DNA of 8,641 bases from DATMXS01 sp050260275 (GTDB taxonomy: Bacteria; Acidobacteriota; Terriglobia; Bryobacterales; Bryobacteraceae), in assembly GCA_050260275.1 (NCBI GenBank), contig JBLNBX010000058.1, positions 1 to 8,641 on the forward strand, in the 5' to 3' direction. Numbering within the stretch: position 1 is the stretch's first letter; each line of letters opens with the position of its first letter. The notes beneath the pieces were generated by a model, which made no database searches, was not told where the DNA came from, and was given only the letters and a program-made list of their open reading frames with translations. Both the position numbers and the translations under genes were made by a program. Below, in pieces: positions 4,574 to 8,641 of the stretch.

Positions 4574-6631
4574 TTAGCATGATTGGAGACGCATTACAAC
4601 GGCGGTTTCCCCGTTGTCCTGGTAGTACTTGGGCCGGGTGGAAACCTCCTGAAAGCCGTATTTCCGGTACAGGTTCCTGGCGGGCCAGTTGGACTCGCGG
4701 ACTTCGAGAAACCAGCTTGCGCAGGGGCTGCTCAGAGCGTCCTCGAGCAGGCGCGCTCCGACGCCGCGCCGCCGCACGGCGGGGTCCACTATGAGGCTCA
4801 GCACCTCGCCTTCCTGCTCGCCCACGCGCCGGGACACGATGAAGCCAACCACGCGGCCGTCCACCTCCGCCACGCGGCAGTCGTAGGAAAGATAGGCGTG
4901 CGGTTCCCAGATGACCGCCTCGGGCGAGAGCCGCTGTATACGGTCGAGGTCGGCCACGTCGCTCTCGCGAGCCTCGCGGACAATCGTGGTTCCGCCGAGC
5001 AGGCCGCGGTAGAGCGCCCGCTGGAGAGCGCCCGGCTTCGGCCAGTCGAAGTTATTCTCGGCGATCTCGCGGGCGCGCGCGGCGATTCGCTCCCGCTCTG
5101 CGCGGTCCTCGAGCAGCCGCACCACGCCGGCGGCAAACTCATCCGCGCTGTCCGCCACCCACACGCTGTGCCCGTGCGTGAGCCCCAGGCCGGCGCAGCC
5201 GGACGTGGTCGAGACTACCGCGCGGCGCATCGCCATGGCCTCGAGCACCTTGAGGTTTGTTCCAGCGGACACCACCGTCGGCGCAACCACCAGGTTCGTC
5301 TCCACGTACAGCGGCACGACATCCCGCACGAAACCGAGAAGCCTCACCGAGGGGTCCTCGGGCGGCAGCAACGTTCCGGTGGCCTCGCGCCAGTAAAGCT
5401 CGTAGTCGGGGCCGGCGACAACCGTCAGTTGGGCTTCGGGTACGCGCGCTCTCACCGCCGGCCATACCTCCTCCGTGAAGAACCGATATGCGGCGATGTT
5501 GGGAAAGTGCCGGAAAGAGCCTACGAAGAGCAGCCGCGCGCCCGGAGTCTCCGCGCGCGGGCGGAACCGATCCAGGCCGACGCCGTTCGGAATTACCGTG
5601 ACGGGGGCTCCCGGAAGCATGGCGGCGTCCTTGTCCGACATCACCACCACCTTGCGGAAGCGCTTAACGGCACGCCTCTCGAATCTGCGCCAGCGGAACC
5701 AATTCCACCAGGCCGCCACGGTCCTCTCGCGCTCGTAGATCTGGCGGTGCAAGTCGAACGTGACGTCGTGCTCCACCAGGATGTCCCCGCGGAAACCTGC
5801 GAGCACGGTGTACTCCACCTGCCGCAGATCGGGATGGAACTCGCGGCACGTCTGCTCGTAGGCGCGAACGAGCGCGGGCGAGTTGTACTCGAGCGTTTCG
5901 GGCGGGGGAACGGTAGACCAGCGGGGCTCCGGGTTCTCCCGCTTCGGCACGAGCACGATAGCGGAGCAGAACTCGAGCAGCGGCTCGAGTTCCTCCGCGC
6001 CGCCTTCGGTGAATGCGAAAAGGACGATGTCGAACTCGCGCGCGGCCTCGCGCAGCAGGTTGTACATGCGGACGGCGCCGCCGTGCGAGAGCGGGTACGG
6101 CACGTACGGCGTTGCGACGAGTATGCGCCTGTGGTTAGGGTCAAACGGGCGGCCGTTTACTATTCGGCGCTCGACCGGCTCTTCCGGCCGCGCGCGCCAG
6201 GGAGTCAGCCAGCGCGGCCGCGAGTAGATCCGGTGCACGGGCACGCCGCGCAGGAAGAGCAGGGAAGCGATGCACGTCGAGAGCCGCGGCTGATGGCGCT
6301 CGAGCCGTGCGTTGTACGCCAGAACCTTTCCCGGAGCGAGCAGGAACGCGGCCCGGCGCAAGGCGCGATAGCGCGGGTCGCCGTCGAAGAGCACCGGCGC
6401 GAGAGCGATGCGATAGCGGCGGAAGCGGCGGCGCAGTTCGGCATAAGTGGGCCGGGGGTCGGCCTCAACAGTGAAGTGGCGGCGCCCGGGGACCAGTTCC
6501 CGGATCTCGGCCACCATGCGTGCGGCAAGCGCCGGATCGCCCGACAGAAACGACACGACAACGCCCTCGGGATCTTTTCCCATCGCGGAGAAAACCAGGC
6601 GCTTGAGCGCGTCTTTTAACGAGCCCGTCAT
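4574..6631 (-). CDS. GT4 glycosyltransferase fused to a RimI-like N-acetyltransferase
   Basis: The product is 685 residues from ATG 6631; positions here count from GTG 6700 (708 residues). Three parts follow one another. Residues about 45-165 form an unassigned alpha/beta domain. Residues about 190-560 form a GT-B glycosyltransferase of the GT4 type: RRILVATPYVPYPLSHGG, PNGVGLDRFRP, LLFVGSFRHFPN, and the donor-binding SAGTNLKVLEAMA with Lys484 and Glu487. Residues about 572-705 form a GNAT domain with the acetyl-CoA loop RRRGVG (643-648) and a RimI-like end (NWPARNLYRKYGF, then KYYQDNGETAVVM). RimI acetylates ribosomal protein S18; this copy may do so or may have another target. The linker has no ATG, GTG or TTG at which a separate acetyltransferase could begin, so a true fusion is likely. 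I prefer ATG 6631 because GTG 6700 lies inside a hairpin repeat; neither has a ribosome site. Confidence 0.87.
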   Translation of the reverse strand: MTGSLKDALKRLVFSAMGKDPEGVVVSFLSGDPALAARMVAEIRELVPGRRHFTVEADPRPTYAELRRRFRRYRIALAPVLFDGDPRYRALRRAAFLLAPGKVLAYNARLERHQPRLSTCIASLLFLRGVPVHRIYSRPRWLTPWRARPEEPVERRIVNGRPFDPNHRRILVATPYVPYPLSHGGAVRMYNLLREAAREFDIVLFAFTEGGAEELEPLLEFCSAIVLVPKRENPEPRWSTVPPPETLEYNSPALVRAYEQTCREFHPDLRQVEYTVLAGFRGDILVEHDVTFDLHRQIYERERTVAAWWNWFRWRRFERRAVKRFRKVVVMSDKDAAMLPGAPVTVIPNGVGLDRFRPRAETPGARLLFVGSFRHFPNIAAYRFFTEEVWPAVRARVPEAQLTVVAGPDYELYWREATGTLLPPEDPSVRLLGFVRDVVPLYVETNLVVAPTVVSAGTNLKVLEAMAMRRAVVSTTSGCAGLGLTHGHSVWVADSADEFAAGVVRLLEDRAERERIAARAREIAENNFDWPKPGALQRALYRGLLGGTTIVREARESDVADLDRIQRLSPEAVIWEPHAYLSYDCRVAEVDGRVVGFIVSRRVGEQEGEVLSLIVDPAVRRRGVGARLLEDALSSPCASWFLEVRESNWPARNLYRKYGFQEVSTRPKYYQDNGETAVVMRLQSC

Positions 6632-6812
6632 GCTACGAGCGAGCGCCCACGGCTGGCCTGGCCACGAGCCGCGGCCGTAAGTGCGGGGCTGAAGCCCCAC
6701 GCGGGCTCAAGCCCGCCCGCGCCGGGGTCTTGTTGTGACGGTCCCCAGGCCAGCGGCGGCCCGTCGAGCCGCAACGCGCGGTGTCCGGTTCGGCGCCCGA
6801 AGCTTGGCGTTT
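6632..6812. other. intergenic region between MFS gene and glycosyltransferase fusion
   Basis: This is a 181-base gap between two genes on the same strand. It holds the paired tetraloop hairpins at 6685-6716. The remainder is GC-rich, with no clear promoter and no supported gene. The open frame of the fusion gene extends through 6700, but that extension crosses the hairpins and is probably untranslated. Confidence 0.5.
6685..6716. repeat. two tandem GC-rich tetraloop hairpins (intergenic palindromic element)
   Basis: GGGGC-TGAA-GCCCC (6685-6698) and GCGGGC-TCAA-GCCCGC (6701-6716) are perfect stems with four-base loops, two bases apart. The pattern of a gggGCTgaaGCccc hairpin beside a gcgggctcaagcccgc hairpin resembles dispersed palindromic elements in many bacterial genomes; that is recollection, not a search. 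It follows the MFS gene and precedes the fusion gene, where it could attenuate or stabilise the shared transcript. Confidence 0.65.
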
Positions 6813-8012
6813 TCACGCCTCTGCCTCCACGCTCTTCTCGTTCGCCATCCGCATCAGAATCGCACAGGCCGCCAGCGGAAGCAGGCCCACCGCGCAGCAC
6901 ACGGGCGCAAACCCGTAGGCGTCGATCAGCCTTCCGGCCGCCGGAGAAAACGCCGCCTGCATCACCCCGTAGCCGCCCGTCAGCATCGACACCGCAAACG
7001 CAGCGCGCGCGGGGCCGTAGACATCCAGCGGCATCGTATACAGGTTCACGCTCAGCGCCGATGACCAGAACGCGCTAAAGCAGATAGCCGCGGCGGCTAT
7101 TCCCGCCGACGGCGCCCAGGGCACGGCCGCTGTCGCCACCAGGGCCACGGCGCTGATGAAGCACGCTCGCAGGCGCGCCGGAACCGCTCTCGCTCCGCGC
7201 CTCATCCAGGCGAGCGAGAGCGCGCCGCCCACAAGCCCGCCTGCGTTGAAGAACAGCGGCGGCAGGGCGGCGTACCATTTCGTCTCGGCCAGCGGCAGAT
7301 GATACTCGCGCTCGAGAAACACGGTGACCCAGTTGGTCCAAAGCGAGTAAACCGTCATGCTGAGCATGATTGCGGCGACGAACGCCCAGAGCCGCCCGTC
7401 GCGAAGCAGCTCGCGGGAGTTCGCGGCCGCCCGGACCGCTCCGCCGTCCCCGGCCGGAACAAGGCGCGAACAGCGGCTCCACAGCGGCAGCCACAGCAGA
7501 CCCGCCACGCCGGTCACCACGAACGCGCTTCGCCAGCCGTACTGGAGCGCAAGCCAGATTGCCAGAGGCGGCGCGAGCATGCCGCCAACGCCCATCCCTA
7601 GCTGGCTCAGCGCATTTCCCAGAGCGCGCTCGTCCGGCTTCAGGTATGTCGCTATCGCTTTGCCCGAAGCGGGGACTCCGCCGGCCTGCCCTATACCAAG
7701 CGCCGCGCGGCACACGCCGAGGCTCACCGCGCCTCGCGCGAATGCCGTCGCGATCCCGGCCGCCGACCAGATCGCCACCGCGGCTCGCACGCCGCGGTTC
7801 AGCCCCACCCGGTCGATGAACATGCCGGCGAACGGTGCGGACAACGCGTACGGGATGGAGAACGCCGCCAGGATGAACCCGTAATCGGCGTTCGTCATGC
7901 CGAATTCCGCCATGAGCGCCGGGGCGAGCGCCGGAAGGATCTGCCTGTCGAGGTAGTTGAGCGAGGACGAGAGCACGAATACTCCCATCACCACCCAGCG
8001 GATGCGCGTCAT
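6813..8012 (-). CDS. MFS transporter, anion:cation symporter-like
   Basis: The 399-residue protein has about twelve hydrophobic segments in two halves, joined by a polar loop near residues 183-205, as expected for the major facilitator superfamily. NYLDRQ in the first segment, GMFIDRVGLNRG (motif A, 63-74) between segments 2 and 3, and CRAALGIGQAGGVPASGKAI in segment 4 match the anion:cation symporter family, which takes up organic acids such as hexuronates by proton coupling. The actual substrate is unknown. The ATG at 8012 is the last three bases of an 11-bp repeat array, and no ribosome site precedes it. Two tiny frames end on or next to this ATG (8045-8013, ending directly before it, and 8023-8009, overlapping as ATGA), so re-initiation after the upstream gene is the likely mode of translation. 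It runs on the same strand as the coiled-coil gene and shares its frame across TAG codons. Confidence 0.9.
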   Translation of the reverse strand: MTRIRWVVMGVFVLSSSLNYLDRQILPALAPALMAEFGMTNADYGFILAAFSIPYALSAPFAGMFIDRVGLNRGVRAAVAIWSAAGIATAFARGAVSLGVCRAALGIGQAGGVPASGKAIATYLKPDERALGNALSQLGMGVGGMLAPPLAIWLALQYGWRSAFVVTGVAGLLWLPLWSRCSRLVPAGDGGAVRAAANSRELLRDGRLWAFVAAIMLSMTVYSLWTNWVTVFLEREYHLPLAETKWYAALPPLFFNAGGLVGGALSLAWMRRGARAVPARLRACFISAVALVATAAVPWAPSAGIAAAAICFSAFWSSALSVNLYTMPLDVYGPARAAFAVSMLTGGYGVMQAAFSPAAGRLIDAYGFAPVCCAVGLLPLAACAILMRMANEKSVEAEA

Positions 8013-8060
8013 CTACTGATCATCTACTGATCGGCTGCTGATCATCTACTACTACTGATC
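8011..8060. repeat. 11-bp minisatellite at a gene junction
   Basis: On the plus strand four units abut: ATCTACTGATC (8011-8021), the same again (8022-8032), GGCTGCTGATC (8033-8043), and an expanded ATCTACTACTACTGATC (8044-8060). The array covers the last codons of the upstream gene, its three consecutive TAG stops and the ATG of the MFS gene. Each unit carries one GATC. The unit resembles the upstream gene's own ending GATCAGTAG, so it probably grew by slippage there. Confidence 0.9.
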
Positions 8061-8641
8061 GCCGAGTTTTTTCCGCCGGGGAGTGGCGGGTGCGTCGGGC
8101 GACGGCTGGGCCTCGGCGAGGTATTCGATGGATGCGATATCACCCGTTGTTCCGGTCTTATCGTCCACGTTCGGGTAAAACTCGAGAACTGCGAGCCGCG
8201 GTTCCGCCTGTTGCTCGCACTCGAACTTCGGGTTAGGGTCGCCTGAGACGAGTATCTTGGCGGGTTCGCGCGCGAGCAGCCGGACCGTGCCCGACTCCAC
8301 CTGCACGGTTAGCCGCGCCATAGGCGGTATGCACTCGACCTGGATAATCCGGCCACGCACGCGTCCCTCAGGAGCGGGTCCCTCGAACATCGGGACGATC
8401 TCGAGATCCGGGGGAAGCGGCGGCGCGGCGGCATTGGCGCGGGCTTCGGCGGCCCGAATCTCGGCCATGGCCTTTTCCCGCAGCTCGCGCATCGCGCGCT
8501 CGCGCTCTTCCTCCAGCCTGCGGCGCTCCGCTGCCTGCCACTCAAGGCGCCGGTTCTCGATCTCCTGCCGCGCCGCACGGATCTGCTGCCGCTCTTCATC
8601 ACTCGTCGCGGCCTGTGCCGCCGCGGCCCACGCGCGGGCGG
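8052..8641 (-). CDS. coiled-coil protein with C-terminal beta domain, 5' end outside the window
   Basis: The frame is open to the right edge, so the start and any signal peptide are missing; 195 residues are visible. An internal ATG at 8492 could begin a shorter product, but the residues upstream of it clearly continue the same helix, so the longer partial gene is preferred. Visible residues about 13-75 are a charged Ala/Arg/Glu-rich coiled coil (EERQQIRAARQ, RRRLEEERERAM). After a proline-rich hinge comes a beta-rich domain of about 90 residues (GRVRGRIIQVECIPP through GDIASIEYL), followed by a Pro/Ala/Lys-rich tail. I recall similar endings in acidobacterial secreted or TPR proteins with cysteines in the same places (VECIPP and FECEQQ), but I cannot name a family. 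It ends with three TAG codons in a row and leads straight into the MFS gene. Confidence 0.75.
   Translation of the reverse strand, partial: ARAWAAAAQAATSDEERQQIRAARQEIENRRLEWQAAERRRLEEERERAMRELREKAMAEIRAAEARANAAAPPLPPDLEIVPMFEGPAPEGRVRGRIIQVECIPPMARLTVQVESGTVRLLAREPAKILVSGDPNPKFECEQQAEPRLAVLEFYPNVDDKTGTTGDIASIEYLAEAQPSPDAPATPRRKKLGDQ

Noticed and set aside
4583..6619. A 678-codon open frame on the plus strand opposite the glycosyltransferase fusion
   Set aside because: Its composition (His, Arg, Gly, Glu, Val) is typical of an antisense shadow, while the minus strand shows clear GT4 and GNAT motifs.
8010..8054. Amber readthrough producing a coiled-coil/MFS fusion protein
   Set aside because: The shared frame is real, but three consecutive TAG codons would make readthrough very inefficient. 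Re-initiation at the MFS ATG is the simpler explanation.
8011..8060. A CRISPR-like array
   Set aside because: Units are 11 bp, abut without spacers and overlap coding sequence, so this is a minisatellite.

Overview
The window is GC-rich bacterial chromosome, densely coded, with a gene style that suggests an acidobacterium of the Solibacter/Bryobacterales type. This is inference from three things: an ECF sigma factor with a zinc-finger anti-sigma factor and a secreted third protein; a coiled-coil protein with a small C-terminal beta domain of a kind I associate with acidobacterial secreted or TPR proteins; and the base composition. No rRNA or other marker gene is present to settle it.

Layout, left to right. 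A tRNA-Pro(CGG) lies on the minus strand at 40-117, with a possible promoter and a roughly 290-base spacer that carries degenerate short repeats. Next is a tightly overlapping minus-strand operon read from 2668 down to 410: ECF sigma factor, membrane zinc-finger anti-sigma factor, and an exported protein with two related beta-rich halves. A 257-base divergent intergenic region holds tandem and inverted GGAACG-type repeats. It separates this operon from a plus-strand PLP-dependent class I aminotransferase (2926-4083). A long nested hairpin sits between that gene and the convergent minus-strand genes.

The right half is all minus strand. Read in the direction of transcription, it holds a 5'-truncated coiled-coil protein running off the right edge, an MFS transporter of the anion:cation symporter type, a glycosyltransferase fused in frame to a RimI-like N-acetyltransferase, and a small DUF465/YdcH-type protein. 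An 11-bp minisatellite joins the coiled-coil gene to the transporter, so that only amber codons separate the two frames. Two tetraloop hairpins sit just upstream of the glycosyltransferase.

Functionally, the sigma/anti-sigma/secreted-protein trio looks like a cell-envelope signalling module. The aminotransferase is metabolic housekeeping. The glycosyltransferase-acetyltransferase fusion is the most unusual protein here. There is no CRISPR array, transposase, phage gene or rRNA. The most notable unexplained items are the fusion protein, the minisatellite gene junction, the repeat-built promoter candidate of the sigma operon, and the duplicated tail of the third operon gene.
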